This document shows positions 20,109 through 29,682 of a stretch of DNA of 64,000 nt, one piece after another. Under the pieces are notes generated by a model. The model did not search any database, had not been told where the DNA came from, and saw nothing but the letters and a program-made list of their open reading frames with translations. The stretch comes from Methylotenera mobilis 13 (GTDB lineage: Bacteria > Pseudomonadota > Gammaproteobacteria > Burkholderiales > Methylophilaceae). Location: positions 2,058,993 through 2,122,992 of the forward strand of contig NZ_KB913035.1 of NCBI RefSeq assembly GCF_000384255.1. Direction: 5' to 3'. Made by a program: the position numbers and the translations under genes. Position 1 is the first letter of the stretch; the number at the start of each line of letters is the position of its first letter.

Positions 20109-20483
20109 CTAATGTGTTGTTTCGCGATCATTTGAACGCAATTCTGCCTGTAAAAAACTTATAATTGCCTTTAGCTTCTGTACATGTTCAAAACTCACTG
20201 AGTTGTTAGACTGATGTATATTGACTAATATGGACTCTGATAACGCAAAAGTACGTGCGATATGCGTCTGAGATAGCTCCGTCGAATAGACTATTGCTGC
20301 AATTTCCAACATCAAGCGAATTACATTCACTATTGCATCTAATTCATGCATCTCATCATCTGACACGTCTTCAAGCATGAGCAACTCAGCCTGAGCTAGC
20401 AACAACTCGGTTTCTGATAAAAAAACCTCGTAAGTTTCCTCAATAACAACTTCATTTATCTGATGACTTGCTGTCAGCAACAT
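20109..20483 (-). CDS. CheA P1/Hpt-like helical protein lacking the phospho-histidine
   Basis: 124 residues with AGGAG six bases before the ATG. The N-terminus ETYEVFLSETELLLAQAELLMLE resembles the first helices of CheA P1 domains. LDAIVNVIRLMLEIAAIV (residues 48-65) aligns by eye with the phosphosite helix of Hpt domains, but the position of the phosphorylated His is Arg56. The later ELSQTHIARTFALSESILV fits the next Hpt helices. No kinase, receiver or membrane part is present. The neighbour at 20550 shows the same pattern with Lys. The homology is my alignment by eye; a structure prediction would settle it. A role as a receiver-binding decoy or scaffold is speculative. Confidence 0.6.
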   Translation of the reverse strand: MLLTASHQINEVVIEETYEVFLSETELLLAQAELLMLEDVSDDEMHELDAIVNVIRLMLEIAAIVYSTELSQTHIARTFALSESILVNIHQSNNSVSFEHVQKLKAIISFLQAELRSNDRETTH

Positions 20484-20549
20484 TACGCACTCCTAACTAA
20501 ATTTAATGGCGTAACTAAAAATAATTTATCTCATTAAATTTAGTTAAAA

Positions 20550-20981
20550 TTATTTCGTTACTTGACTCAACTCATGATTAAGTAACGTTTGAATAAAGTT
20601 AAGATGCTCATCATCCACAGGAGTATCAAAGCACAAACTATCCAATTGCATTTTTAATGCATCATTCACTTTTATCAGATTACTAATACGTGATTGCGTT
20701 AATATCAATTTATTTTCAATCATCTTCATAAGTAAAAATTCTAAAATAAATGTCATTTCAGTCACGTCATCAAAACTACATAAGGTACTGCCAATCCTGA
20801 TTATCTTTGTGTTTCTTAAAATCGCATCCAAGTACTTTAGATGCTCTGTGTTACTGTTGATGTAATGATCGAAGCTCAACGCTAAATTGATTAAAGACGC
20901 TGATATTTCTGCTAAACCACTTTCTGCAACATTGAAAAACTTACGATGACCTTCTTTAATATAACGCTGACTATCTATCAC
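20550..20981 (-). CDS. CheA P1/Hpt-like protein with His replaced by Lys
   Basis: 143 residues from a GTG start, with GGAG about ten bases upstream. Residues 49-115 align well by eye with CheA P1 domains. LDAILRNTKIIRIGSTLCSF corresponds to the canonical pattern AIFRAAH-SIKGSAGLFGF, DDVTEMTFILEFLLMKM to the next helix, and ENKLILTQSRISNLIKVNDALKMQLD to the last ones. The phospho-His is Lys59, and the conserved GSAG stretch is altered, so phosphotransfer through this site is not expected. It lies between the CheY-like gene (21034) and the Arg-type homologue (20109). No catalytic CheA domains follow. Confidence 0.65.
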   Translation of the reverse strand: MIDSQRYIKEGHRKFFNVAESGLAEISASLINLALSFDHYINSNTEHLKYLDAILRNTKIIRIGSTLCSFDDVTEMTFILEFLLMKMIENKLILTQSRISNLIKVNDALKMQLDSLCFDTPVDDEHLNFIQTLLNHELSQVTK

Positions 20982-21033
20982 CTATATAGCACTCCGTTTT
21001 CATGCAAATTCACAAAATAACCGTCTATAAAAA

Positions 21034-21402
21034 TTAAGACCCAATCACCTTTTGCACAACATTCACTAGTTGCTCTGGATGAAAAGGCTTCACTATCCAT
21101 CCATTTGCTCCAGCGGCCTTACCTTCGCTTTTCATTTCAACGCTAGATTCTGTCGTCAACATTAGAATTGGCACTGTTTGGTAAGAGCCTAGCTCACGTA
21201 GCTTTCTAATGAGAGTTAAGCCATCCATCACTGGCATATTATGGTCAGTCAATACAAGGTCTACCGTTTTCACCTTTGCCTTATCTAAGCCATCTTGCCC
21301 ATCTACGGCTTGCACGACCATGTAACCTGCTTGCTCAAGACTAAATGCAACCATTTTTCGTAAAGAGCCTGAATCATCTACAGCTAAAATTGTTTTGGTC
21401 AT
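21034..21402 (-). CDS. CheY-like single-domain response regulator
   Basis: 122 residues, one receiver domain with all key residues: VDDSGS (acidic pair), phospho-Asp in LVLTDHNMPVMDG, Thr in MLTTESS, and Lys in IVKPFHP. GGGG lies about eight bases before the ATG. It resembles the CheY type linked to chemosensory clusters with CheA hybrids rather than the flagellar CheY at 19457. It lies directly after the MCP gene (95 bases) in the same operon. It may act as a phosphate sink or signal to the Hpt-like neighbours. Confidence 0.88.
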   Translation of the reverse strand: MTKTILAVDDSGSLRKMVAFSLEQAGYMVVQAVDGQDGLDKAKVKTVDLVLTDHNMPVMDGLTLIRKLRELGSYQTVPILMLTTESSVEMKSEGKAAGANGWIVKPFHPEQLVNVVQKVIGS

Positions 21403-21496
21403 CGATATACCCCAGTCTCTCTATTTGATGTTATTTATAAAGTTTGCAAAGTTTTTAATCGCTTAAATTTCAATTATCTTTATAGATAACTGATAC

Positions 21497-24400
21497 CTAA
21501 AACTCTTCCCATCCATCTTCATGCAGTTGACTATTACCGAAGACTCTTAGTGGCATGCCTTTGCTTCTTATCAATTTATTATTAATCTGCACAAAAGGTT
21601 TAATAGTTTTGAGTTTGCTTGTGTCAGTATTGGAGCCTAGCAATTTATACGCAGATACAGTTTCTATTAATCCAGCAGCTTGCTCTACTAGCGATTCAGC
21701 AGCCGCTGCGGCTTCTTCAACAAGTGCCGCATTTTGTTGTGTCACTTCGTCCATGCTGGTGATGGCGTTGTTGACTTGGTCAATGCCTGCACTTTGTTCT
21801 ATGGATGCTGCTGCGATTTCACCCATGATGTCGGTGACGCGTTGAACCGAGGTCACGATTTCTTGCATGGTGGCGCCGGCGTTTTCTACTTGTTTGGTGC
21901 CTTCTGCGGTTTTGTTGACGGAGTCGGTGATGAGTTCTTTGATTTCTTTGGCTGCTGAGGCTGAGCGTTGTGCTAGGTTGCGGACTTCTCCGGCAACCAC
22001 TGCAAAGCCTCGACCTTGTTCTCCGGCTCTGGCCGCTTCTACTGCAGCATTGAGGGCTAGGATGTTGGTTTGGAAGGCGATGCCGTCTATCACGCTGATG
22101 ATATCTTCAATCTTGTGTGCGCTTTGGTTAATGGCGTTCATGGTGTTGACGACTTGACCAACGACTTCTCCACCTTTGACTGCGACACCTGATGCAGCAC
22201 TGGCTAGTTGATTGGCTTGTTTGGCGTTTTCCGCGTTTTGTTTTACTGTCGAGGCAAGCTGTTCCATGCTAGAGGCTGTTTCTTCTAGACTAGATGCTTG
22301 CTGTTCTGTGCGGCTTGATAGGTCGGTGTTGCCTGAGGAGATTTCTCCAGCTGCGGTGTTGATCGCCTCACTAGATTCTCTAACGTGAATAATTACTTCG
22401 CAAATCTGATCCATCAACGCATTCACACCATTGCATAAACTAGCAATATCACCGCTTTTACCTTCTAACGGTACTCGATTACTTAAGTCACCATTTTTTG
22501 CTTGCTCAATAATACTTTGCGTTTCAGCAACAGCAGACTGTAAAGTCAACGCGTTGTTATGCTGAATGGTAATATCAGTTGCATATTTCACAACTTTGAA
22601 AGGCCTACCATTCATATCAAAAATTGGGTTATAACTTGCTTGTAACCATACCTCTTTCCCGCCTTTACCAATACGTCTATATTGACCAAACTCAGCTTCA
22701 CCCTGGGCTAGATTATCCCAAAAAGCTTTATATTCAGGACTATTCTGCTCCGTTGCATCAACAAACATGCGATGATGGTTACCAACTATTTCTTTTTCGC
22801 TATACCCTGTTACGCGACCAAAATTATCATTAACCGCGATAATTTTTCCTGTCAAATCAAACTCAACGACCCCTTGTAGTTTATCGATAGCAGCTATCTG
22901 CCCTGCATTATCCGCCGCTTGCAATTTTTGCTCAGTGATATCAATCGTGTAATTAATCACTTTTGATAGCTTGCCATTTACATCGTAAATAGGGTTATAA
23001 GATGCTTGAATCCAAACTTCTCTCCCATCTTTTGCGATACGCTTATATTGTCCTGCGTCACTGGCTCCGTTAATCAAGTTACTCCATAGCGTGCTGTAAG
23101 CTGTACTTTTTGCATAAACTGAATCTAATACCATACTTACATGACGACCAATCAGCTCTTTTTCAGTGTAGCCAAGCATCTCTAAATATACTTGATTCGC
23201 CTTCAGTATCTTGCCGTCTAGTGCGATTTCAATCACACCTTGTGATCGATTAATAGCTGATACCTGCCCTTCAAAGTCAGCATTTTTTATTTTCTGGGCT
23301 GTAACATCGGTCGCATATTGAACAACTTTATATGGATTACCTGAGGCTGAAATAATCGGATTATATGAAACTTGCAACCATATCTGCTTACCGTTTTTAC
23401 CGATACGTTTAAACTCACCTGTTACGGCTTCAGAACGTGTTAGTGTTGCCCAGATTTGGCCATAATCATCAACGCCTTGATTAGCAAGGTCAACATAAGC
23501 ATCATGTTCCTGACCGACCACTTCATTACGAGTGCATCCCAATATATTTAGATAGATATCATTCACAGCGATTACTTTTCCACTCATATCAAACTCGATG
23601 ACACCAGTAGATTGACTGATTGCTGCTAACTGTCCTTCATACAGGGTTGATTGCTCCTTCACTTTACCCGCTAGCTCTTTCGCCTCATTCAAATTGACAC
23701 TTAGCGTCGTTTGTGTGACTTTCAATGCCCTAAGCACACGAGCTAGTTCATTATTACCGCTAGCTTCAAATTGAGCATCCAGTCTGTTAGATTTAATGTT
23801 ATCAAGCACTTTAAATATCACAGATAACGGATTGGAAATCGAACGCATAATAAAATATGCAAAGCAAATCAGAAGTCCCACAACAACAAGCAAACCTGCA
23901 ATTGTCCAGTTACGCATTAACTGATAATTTGCAACAGATGCCTCGTATTCAGCCTTAGCACGATTGCTTTGATATTTAATTAATGCAGTCACATTCGGAT
24001 GCGCAATGTCATATAACATCCTAGCTTTGGTTGAATATAACTTTGTCTTTTCGTAATTATTGTCACGCAATGATGCCACTGCTGGGAGCAATGCCTCTTT
24101 TACAAACGCACCGCGTGTTTCTGCAAACTTATCTGCCAGTAATTTTTCTTCATTGGCAATCTCTGTCGCCTTGTACTTTTCCCATAGCTCAGTAATTTCA
24201 CCTATATTCTTCTCGATAGACTCAGCAGCTTGTGCTGAAGCTTGTGGATCCATTTCCAATTCTGGTGCTACATTATTTGCTTTATAGACTACTTCACTGA
24301 GCGCGATACGTAGAGCTGTTCTATTCTCGAGCATCAAGTTGGAAATGCGACCAAGATCTTCAATCGGTTGCATACGGTCGTTGTAAATCGACATTGTGCG

Positions 24401-24991
24401 CTGGTTAGCATGGTCCATCTCATTAAGAGACATCCAAGACTGCACTATTAGTAAGATTGCAGAGATAGTGACGATTGCCATCAGACGTTGAGATAGTTTT
24501 AAATTCAATAAATTGTATTGAACTTTGCCAATTAAGCCGTTACTCATGACTTTACCTTCATGAATAACCAAATGCTGCGCTTTACCTTCTTTAAACAAGC
24601 GATATGCGGCATCTGCTTCATTAATTTGCTGACGGCTTGGTTTTCTGCGCGCGGAAAGATAACCAACCAATTGACCATTTTCTAGAATTGGAGAAACGTC
24701 CGCCATTACCCAATAGTAATCACCTTGCTTAGTACGATTTTTTACTAAACCAGTCCAAGGTCTACCAAGTTTTAGATTTTTCCAAAGGTCAGCAAAGGCC
24801 TCAATTGGCATGTCTGGGTGCCTAACAATATTATGACTTGACCCAATCAGTTCAGTTTCTGTAAAACCTGAAGTCTTAATAAAGTCATGATTAGCATATG
24901 TAATAATGCCCTTTAGGTCTGTCTTGGTGAGCATAAACTCATCATCCCCAAACAACACCTCATGATTTGTAATTGGCATATTGACCTTCAT
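21497..24991 (-). CDS. Methyl-accepting chemotaxis protein with four PAS domains
   Basis: 1164 residues. An Aer-like PAS (about 1-115, [20 protein letters not shown]) comes first. Then a membrane segment (about 170-188), a periplasmic four-helix-like region, a second membrane segment (about 355-375, [19 protein letters not shown]), and a HAMP-like linker. Three tandem, closely similar PAS/PAC modules follow (about 450-830, each ending in a YATDVT or YTIDIT motif). A second HAMP-like segment precedes the signalling hairpin, whose tip is [36 protein letters not shown] precedes the ATG; a second ATG four codons in has AAGG. The DNA for the hairpin (about 21700-22380) is visibly richer in C-ending codons than the rest. 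Likely senses redox or oxygen through PAS ligands; ligand unknown. Confidence 0.93.
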   Translation of the reverse strand: MKVNMPITNHEVLFGDDEFMLTKTDLKGIITYANHDFIKTSGFTETELIGSSHNIVRHPDMPIEAFADLWKNLKLGRPWTGLVKNRTKQGDYYWVMADVSPILENGQLVGYLSARRKPSRQQINEADAAYRLFKEGKAQHLVIHEGKVMSNGLIGKVQYNLLNLKLSQRLMAIVTISAILLIVQSWMSLNEMDHANQRTMSIYNDRMQPIEDLGRISNLMLENRTALRIALSEVVYKANNVAPELEMDPQASAQAAESIEKNIGEITELWEKYKATEIANEEKLLADKFAETRGAFVKEALLPAVASLRDNNYEKTKLYSTKARMLYDIAHPNVTALIKYQSNRAKAEYEASVANYQLMRNWTIAGLLVVVGLLICFAYFIMRSISNPLSVIFKVLDNIKSNRLDAQFEASGNNELARVLRALKVTQTTLSVNLNEAKELAGKVKEQSTLYEGQLAAISQSTGVIEFDMSGKVIAVNDIYLNILGCTRNEVVGQEHDAYVDLANQGVDDYGQIWATLTRSEAVTGEFKRIGKNGKQIWLQVSYNPIISASGNPYKVVQYATDVTAQKIKNADFEGQVSAINRSQGVIEIALDGKILKANQVYLEMLGYTEKELIGRHVSMVLDSVYAKSTAYSTLWSNLINGASDAGQYKRIAKDGREVWIQASYNPIYDVNGKLSKVINYTIDITEQKLQAADNAGQIAAIDKLQGVVEFDLTGKIIAVNDNFGRVTGYSEKEIVGNHHRMFVDATEQNSPEYKAFWDNLAQGEAEFGQYRRIGKGGKEVWLQASYNPIFDMNGRPFKVVKYATDITIQHNNALTLQSAVAETQSIIEQAKNGDLSNRVPLEGKSGDIASLCNGVNALMDQICEVIIHVRESSEAINTAAGEISSGNTDLSSRTEQQASSLEETASSMEQLASTVKQNAENAKQANQLASAASGVAVKGGEVVGQVVNTMNAINQSAHKIEDIISVIDGIAFQTNILALNAAVEAARAGEQGRGFAVVAGEVRNLAQRSASAAKEIKELITDSVNKTAEGTKQVENAGATMQEIVTSVQRVTDIMGEIAAASIEQSAGIDQVNNAITSMDEVTQQNAALVEEAAAAAESLVEQAAGLIETVSAYKLLGSNTDTSKLKTIKPFVQINNKLIRSKGMPLRVFGNSQLHEDGWEEF

Positions 24992-25081
24992 CCGACTCCC
25001 CTTTGCTGTATTCTCTATAATTAAACGTTAGCTAAACATCAAACTTTACAGCACATTAACTAACGTAATTTTTGATCTAGA

Positions 25082-25588
25082 TTAAACACTCGCGTCATCA
25101 ATTAAACCTATTTCCTGGCTAGCCATCAGCTCTTCAATCGCAACTAAAATTAACATTCGTTCTTCATAAGTTGCCAAGCCGATAATGTATTTAGTATCAA
25201 TACCGGTTACTAATGAAGGCATGGGTTCGATTTGCGCTTGATTCAATGCAATGACATCTGAAACACCATCAACGACTACTCCCACAACACGCCCACTTAA
25301 ATTTAAAACGATCACCACTGTGAATTCGTTATATTCAATATTTTCTAGATTAAACTTAATGCGTAAATCTACTATCGGTACAATTTTTCCTCGAAGATTA
25401 ACAACACCTTTGATAAAAGTTGGAGTGTTAGGAATTTGTGTTACTGCGTCATAGCCACGAATTTCCTGGACTTTTAAAATTTCAATACCATACTCTTCAT
25501 GCCCCAATAAAAAGCTAAGATACTCACCCTCTTCTGAAGGTAACGCATCTGTCAATGGTGCTGATGATGTCATGTCTAGCTCTGCCAT
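25082..25588 (-). CDS. cheW: Chemotaxis coupling protein CheW
   Basis: 168 residues, one CheW domain: YLSFLLGHEEYGIEILKVQEIRGYDAVTQIPNTPTFIKGVVNLRGKIVPIVDLR is the family pattern (given here in part only as evidence for residues about 22-75), followed by VIVLNLSGRVVGVVVDGVSDV. It bridges receptors to CheA. First gene of the minus-strand operon with the MCP 90 bases downstream. A second ATG five codons in is a possible alternative start. The partner CheA is not in the window. Confidence 0.93.
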   Translation of the reverse strand: MAELDMTSSAPLTDALPSEEGEYLSFLLGHEEYGIEILKVQEIRGYDAVTQIPNTPTFIKGVVNLRGKIVPIVDLRIKFNLENIEYNEFTVVIVLNLSGRVVGVVVDGVSDVIALNQAQIEPMPSLVTGIDTKYIIGLATYEERMLILVAIEELMASQEIGLIDDASV

Positions 25589-25986
25589 TTATATAACCCA
25601 TATCCGTTAAGACCGTAATTTACACCATTAATAATAAATTAATATTAAATATGATATTAAAATGATACTTAATAAATTAAACATTGTCTACTGATAGGTA
25701 ATTTATTTTATAAAGATATTTATTACTTTATTGACGCTAGTCATTGCCTTACTGAAAACTAAAGCAAGTAATTGACGTAATAATTGATAATAATTAGCAC
25801 ACCAAATATCAAATATGTATTAGAATTTCGTAAAATCAGTGAGTTAGCGCTTTTTAAACAATGCCTAGCTAAGACTGCCAATTCAAATGTAGTCAAATCG
25901 CGGTATTGAAAAATATGACTAAAATATGCTCGCTGTAGCTATGTGTAATCCGAATGAACGCTTAATTAACTTCTCAAAGTAGAAAT
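25589..25986. other. Divergent intergenic region between cheW and HTH-receiver gene
   Basis: 398 very AT-rich bases with no gene. It must hold the chemotaxis operon promoter and the promoter of the plus-strand two-component pair. I looked for a sigma-28 motif (TAAA then GCCGATAA) towards cheW and found none. Confidence 0.5.
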
Positions 25987-26589
25987 ATGTCTATAAAAAA
26001 ATCAGCGCTTAAAACACTCGATTTAATGACAACGACTGACGTAGCCAAAGCACTAGGTGTTACAGTAAGGTCAGTACAGCTATGGGTAGAGCAAGGCGCA
26101 TTAGAGGGTTGGAAAACACCAGGTGGCCACCGTAGAATCACCCGTGCTTCATTTAACAAATTCAATTCAAATGTTGCTTCTGATGAACATAAAGTAACAA
26201 CGCGTCTCAATGTTGTCGTTGTTGAAGATAGCTTAGCGATGCAAAAGCTTTATCAAATGACCATTGCATCTTGGCAGCTACCGATAGACATCAAGTTTGT
26301 ATCAAACGGGTGCGAAGGTATTATTTACGTCACCCAACACATGCCAGATCTACTCATTACAGACTTAAAAATGCCTGAAATGGATGGTTTTACAATGTTA
26401 AAATCTCTACGTGATGTAGATACGTTCGCTAAGATGGCAATTGTTGTTGTGACAGGTATGCAGCCCCAAGAGATTGAGGAAAAAGGTGGCTTACCAAGAG
26501 GTGTTAGACTATATGGCAAAAGCCCAGTGCCATTTTGGGAAATGCGTGAATTAATGCAAGGTTTAATTGATAGAAAATTAGAAGCTTAG
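25987..26589 (+). CDS. Response regulator with N-terminal MerR/excisionase-type HTH
   Basis: 200 residues. Residues about 12-60 are a MerR/BldC-like winged HTH: MTTTDVAKALGVTVRSVQLWVEQG then GWKTPGGHRRITRASF. Residues about 75-195 are a receiver: VVVVEDSLAMQKLY, phospho-Asp in LLITDLKMPEMDG, Thr in VVVTGMQ and Lys in YGKSPVPF. The order, DNA-binding first and receiver last, is reversed from OmpR/NarL regulators. It is followed four bases later by a histidine kinase, its probable partner, and diverges from the chemotaxis operon, which it might regulate (inference). Confidence 0.85.
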   Translation: MSIKKSALKTLDLMTTTDVAKALGVTVRSVQLWVEQGALEGWKTPGGHRRITRASFNKFNSNVASDEHKVTTRLNVVVVEDSLAMQKLYQMTIASWQLPIDIKFVSNGCEGIIYVTQHMPDLLITDLKMPEMDGFTMLKSLRDVDTFAKMAIVVVTGMQPQEIEEKGGLPRGVRLYGKSPVPFWEMRELMQGLIDRKLEA

Positions 26590-26593
26590 TCGC

Positions 26594-27649
26594 TTGAATA
26601 CTGATAAAAAAATCCCCGCGGACGTTACTCAAATTATTGATGCTTGTCCTTTCGGTATTGTGACGGTTAACTCGGCCAGCATTGTAGATTATGCGAATAC
26701 TGCATTTACTAAAATTACTGGCATTGAGATAGAGTCTATCCTCAATACGCCTAACCATGTAATGTGGAAAACTTTACTGAAGTATTATTCAGTAGACGGC
26801 AATATGAAAACATATATTGGTGGTGTGTTGACGCTTCGAGCTAACAACTCACTCAACGTGGTGAGATTAAGCTGTCAGTTACCAAAACAAAGTAACACAA
26901 AACAGATCCTTTATTTTCAAGACATTACTGCAGAGTCTGAAGTTGATCGAATGAAAAGTGAGTTTCTTTATTCAGCAACGCACGAACTGCGCAACCCGAT
27001 TGCAATCATTTTTGGATTCTCTGAACTGCTCATCAATAACGAGTTTGATCGTACTGCTTCGCTTGATATTATTGAAACAATTCATCAACAGGCAAAAGAT
27101 CTCAACCACCTGACAAATGAGCTATTGGACATTGCAAGAATAGAATCTCGCAAAGGTAAGGATTTTGCGATATCAGAGGAATCTGTCGGTAAAATACTGC
27201 TCACAATTGAAAAAGAATGGTGTGGCAGAGTTGGCAAGGAAAGAATCAGACTCACATTACCATCACAAATACCCAAGGTATTAATAGATAAAGACAAAAT
27301 AAAACAAGCAATTACGAACGTAATGAGTAATGCTTGTAAATATTCGCCTGAAGATAGCGTAGTTTCTATCGATATCGCTTTAGATAAAGTCATGTCTGAC
27401 AGCATGATTGGTATTAGTATTCATGATGATGGTTTTGGGATGTCAACTGAAGACATCAGTCATTTATTTGAGCGATTTTGGCGCTCAGATCGATTTAGGC
27501 ACATACCAGGCACTGGCTTGGGCATGTCAATCGTGAAGGAAATTGTTGAATATCATCAAGGTGTTATCGACATTGCCAGCGCAGTGAATCAAGGCACTAC
27601 AGTGACAATATGGTTGCCCGTCTACATTGATTTAGCGTCTCTGGAATGA
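26594..27649 (+). CDS. PAS histidine kinase
   Basis: 351 residues from a TTG start four bases after the preceding stop; no in-frame ATG lies near. PAS domain about 8-115 (CPFGIVTVNSASIVDYANTAFTKITGIEIES). HisKA phosphosite is ATHELRNPIAIIFGFSELL (His about residue 131). The HATPase_c domain has QAITNVMSNACKYSPED (N box), HDDGFGMS (G1) and GTGLGMSIVKE (G2). No membrane segment, so a soluble sensor. The HTH-receiver protein directly upstream is its likely target. Confidence 0.92.
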   Translation: MNTDKKIPADVTQIIDACPFGIVTVNSASIVDYANTAFTKITGIEIESILNTPNHVMWKTLLKYYSVDGNMKTYIGGVLTLRANNSLNVVRLSCQLPKQSNTKQILYFQDITAESEVDRMKSEFLYSATHELRNPIAIIFGFSELLINNEFDRTASLDIIETIHQQAKDLNHLTNELLDIARIESRKGKDFAISEESVGKILLTIEKEWCGRVGKERIRLTLPSQIPKVLIDKDKIKQAITNVMSNACKYSPEDSVVSIDIALDKVMSDSMIGISIHDDGFGMSTEDISHLFERFWRSDRFRHIPGTGLGMSIVKEIVEYHQGVIDIASAVNQGTTVTIWLPVYIDLASLE

Positions 27650-27690
27650 TAAAGACTCTCCCGATTAAACCAACAATCAATTAAGTAAGG

Positions 27691-28905
27691 CTAGGTATAG
27701 TCCATTTGTGATAACACCTGATTCGTCCAAATTAACGCCTCATTTTGACAAGCCATGATTACACTATTACTCGTATGCAATTTTTCTTTGTAGTTCGCTA
27801 CATGCTCAAACTCAGCCGCCTCTAGTGCTTCAGCCAATGCTAACAAATCTCCAGCCAACCCAGTCCTATTAAGCAGTGCATCTTGTATTGTTTTGGCTAG
27901 ACTCATTTTGACCACAATGCTTTCCATCGTGTCATTAAGTAACATATCAGCTAAAGATAAAATGCCAGTAATAAAAGCAGCATCATGATGCACGATTGAA
28001 CCGTGATGATTACATTGCGTACTCATTAGCTCCATAAATTTTGCACGCCATATAACTGTGTAAAGCAACATTGTCGGCATTTTCACATGACTATCAATGA
28101 CGTAAAGCATCACTTGCAACCAGCGCATGATTTGTCCACGCCCCAAAATCATAATGGCATGCCTAATCGAACTTATTTCTTTTCCAGCACCAATCGCAGC
28201 TGAATTTACTATTTTAAGCATTTGTAAACTTAACGCAGGATTTTCTCTAAAGAACCCTTCTAACCTAGCATCACAGCCATCTGAATTTAACTCTGCAATC
28301 AATTCTAAGATTGTATGCACGCTCAAAGGCAACTCTTTATTTAAGCTTACTTTCATCCCTTGATAGTAGCGGCCTTGAATAAATTTGATACTTGATAAAT
28401 TAGCACGACTTTTATCTTTATCATCATTTACATCTGTAGCTAAAATATTGAGAGATGGGGAACGCAACGCTTGTATTAATCGAGAGCTATCGTCATCATT
28501 AATATTAACTTTTACAAAAGTCATATAAGGGATTAGCGTTGCTAGCTGATCAGATCTAATCTGAGTGCCTGTTGCTAAGTAATACCCAGAACTGGATAGC
28601 GCTGACAATCGATTCAATAAGGCTGGTAATATAAACTCACACTCATCAAGCTCAAATACAATCCTATCCATAGGCAATGTGGCATTGACCTCGTTCATCA
28701 GAAATAGCTGATTAACTTTTATGAAAATCTTATAGTTACTCATCAAACCATTTGATTCAGGTCCTAAAAACGGACTTAGTGCTGACATAACATTTTGCGA
28801 ATGATTGTTCACTTCCATTTGTGTTTCATCAATCACTAATGCTATCCCAACCATGTTGCTGTGTTCATCAGTGATGGGCTGATAGGAAACCAATACATCT
28901 TGCAT
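27691..28905 (-). CDS. Degenerate EAL-HDOD signalling protein
   Basis: 404 residues from ATG 28905, chosen because AGGAG lies six bases upstream; a TTG two codons earlier overlaps that site. The N-terminal EAL-like domain (about 1-190) has the opening YQPITDE, but the signature Glu-Ala-Leu is GIAL and other metal ligands are missing, so it should not hydrolyse cyclic di-GMP. The HDOD domain (about 200-390) shows NPALSLQMLKIVNSAAIG and ISSIRHAIMILGRGQIMRWLQVM, the family pattern. Such proteins (YuxH/CdgJ-like) act in motility and biofilm control in other bacteria. Convergent with the histidine kinase. Confidence 0.88.
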   Translation of the reverse strand: MQDVLVSYQPITDEHSNMVGIALVIDETQMEVNNHSQNVMSALSPFLGPESNGLMSNYKIFIKVNQLFLMNEVNATLPMDRIVFELDECEFILPALLNRLSALSSSGYYLATGTQIRSDQLATLIPYMTFVKVNINDDDSSRLIQALRSPSLNILATDVNDDKDKSRANLSSIKFIQGRYYQGMKVSLNKELPLSVHTILELIAELNSDGCDARLEGFFRENPALSLQMLKIVNSAAIGAGKEISSIRHAIMILGRGQIMRWLQVMLYVIDSHVKMPTMLLYTVIWRAKFMELMSTQCNHHGSIVHHDAAFITGILSLADMLLNDTMESIVVKMSLAKTIQDALLNRTGLAGDLLALAEALEAAEFEHVANYKEKLHTSNSVIMACQNEALIWTNQVLSQMDYT

Positions 28906-28957
28906 TGCCAACTCCTAGCTTAAATTTAACATTCACAGTGATTGATTGACATCACGA

Positions 28958-29347
28958 TTAAAACAATTTGAAATTTAGATCTTGTGTTAGTCGTGCCAAT
29001 AATGTTTTTAGCACCATAGGACTAAATGGCTTGATAAGATAGGTATCAGCACCCACATCAGCCCCTTGATGAATATCCTTAACCTGCCCTTTACCTGTTA
29101 ATAATGCAATGTATGTATGTTTAAGATGTGGGTCGTTTTTCACTGCCTTACAAACCTGAAATCCATTCATTTCACCAGGCATCATAATATCCAATAAAAC
29201 AATATTGGGACGCCACGCTTTAATCGCATTTAAAGCATCCACACCATTAGATACTTCTTTAAGCTCATAAGCGTCACCTGCAAGCGTAAGTTTCAGCAAG
29301 TTGCACACCTCTGGATTGTCATCCACAATTAATAACTTACAAGCCAT
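28958..29347 (-). CDS. Single-domain response regulator
   Basis: 129 residues, one receiver with complete residues: IVDDNPEV, phospho-Asp in IVLLDIMMPGEMNG, Thr in ALLTGKG and Lys in LIKPFSP. It lies 52 bases upstream of the EAL-HDOD gene on the same strand, so the two probably form a unit. The receiver lacks any output domain. Confidence 0.9.
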   Translation of the reverse strand: MACKLLIVDDNPEVCNLLKLTLAGDAYELKEVSNGVDALNAIKAWRPNIVLLDIMMPGEMNGFQVCKAVKNDPHLKHTYIALLTGKGQVKDIHQGADVGADTYLIKPFSPMVLKTLLARLTQDLNFKLF

Positions 29348-29682
29348 TCTGATTAAGCCTTCATTGGTATCATATTTATAAAATAATGCTTAATTACAAT
29401 CATCATTAACATCACATTTATTGGCTTATCTCGCCATCTAAAAACCAGCTATACATCAGTTTTTACTATAAAAAACTGCTGCGAATAAGCCTTACTTCTG
29501 AAAAATCATCAAATATCGACACATACAACCGATTAATAAAAAAATTAATTGTCATAATATTACACTTTATTTGATAAATTTGATAAATTTGATAAATTTG
29601 ATATTTAATGTAACAATTAAGTCGTGCACTAATTCAACTTTAAAGTGCGTTCATAACTAATATTAAATAGATGGGGTGAAAA
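29348..29682. other. Divergent intergenic region with 9-bp tandem repeats
   Basis: 335 AT-rich bases between the receiver (minus) and the pseudo-receiver (plus). No gene is supported. A short tandem repeat lies at 29570-29603. Confidence 0.55.
29570..29603. repeat. 9-bp tandem repeat TTTGATAAA, about 3.8 copies
   Basis: TTTGATAAA repeats at 29570, 29579 and 29588 with a partial fourth copy to 29603. It lies about 80 bases upstream of the pseudo-receiver start, in a promoter-like position. Copy number could vary by slippage. Confidence 0.8.
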
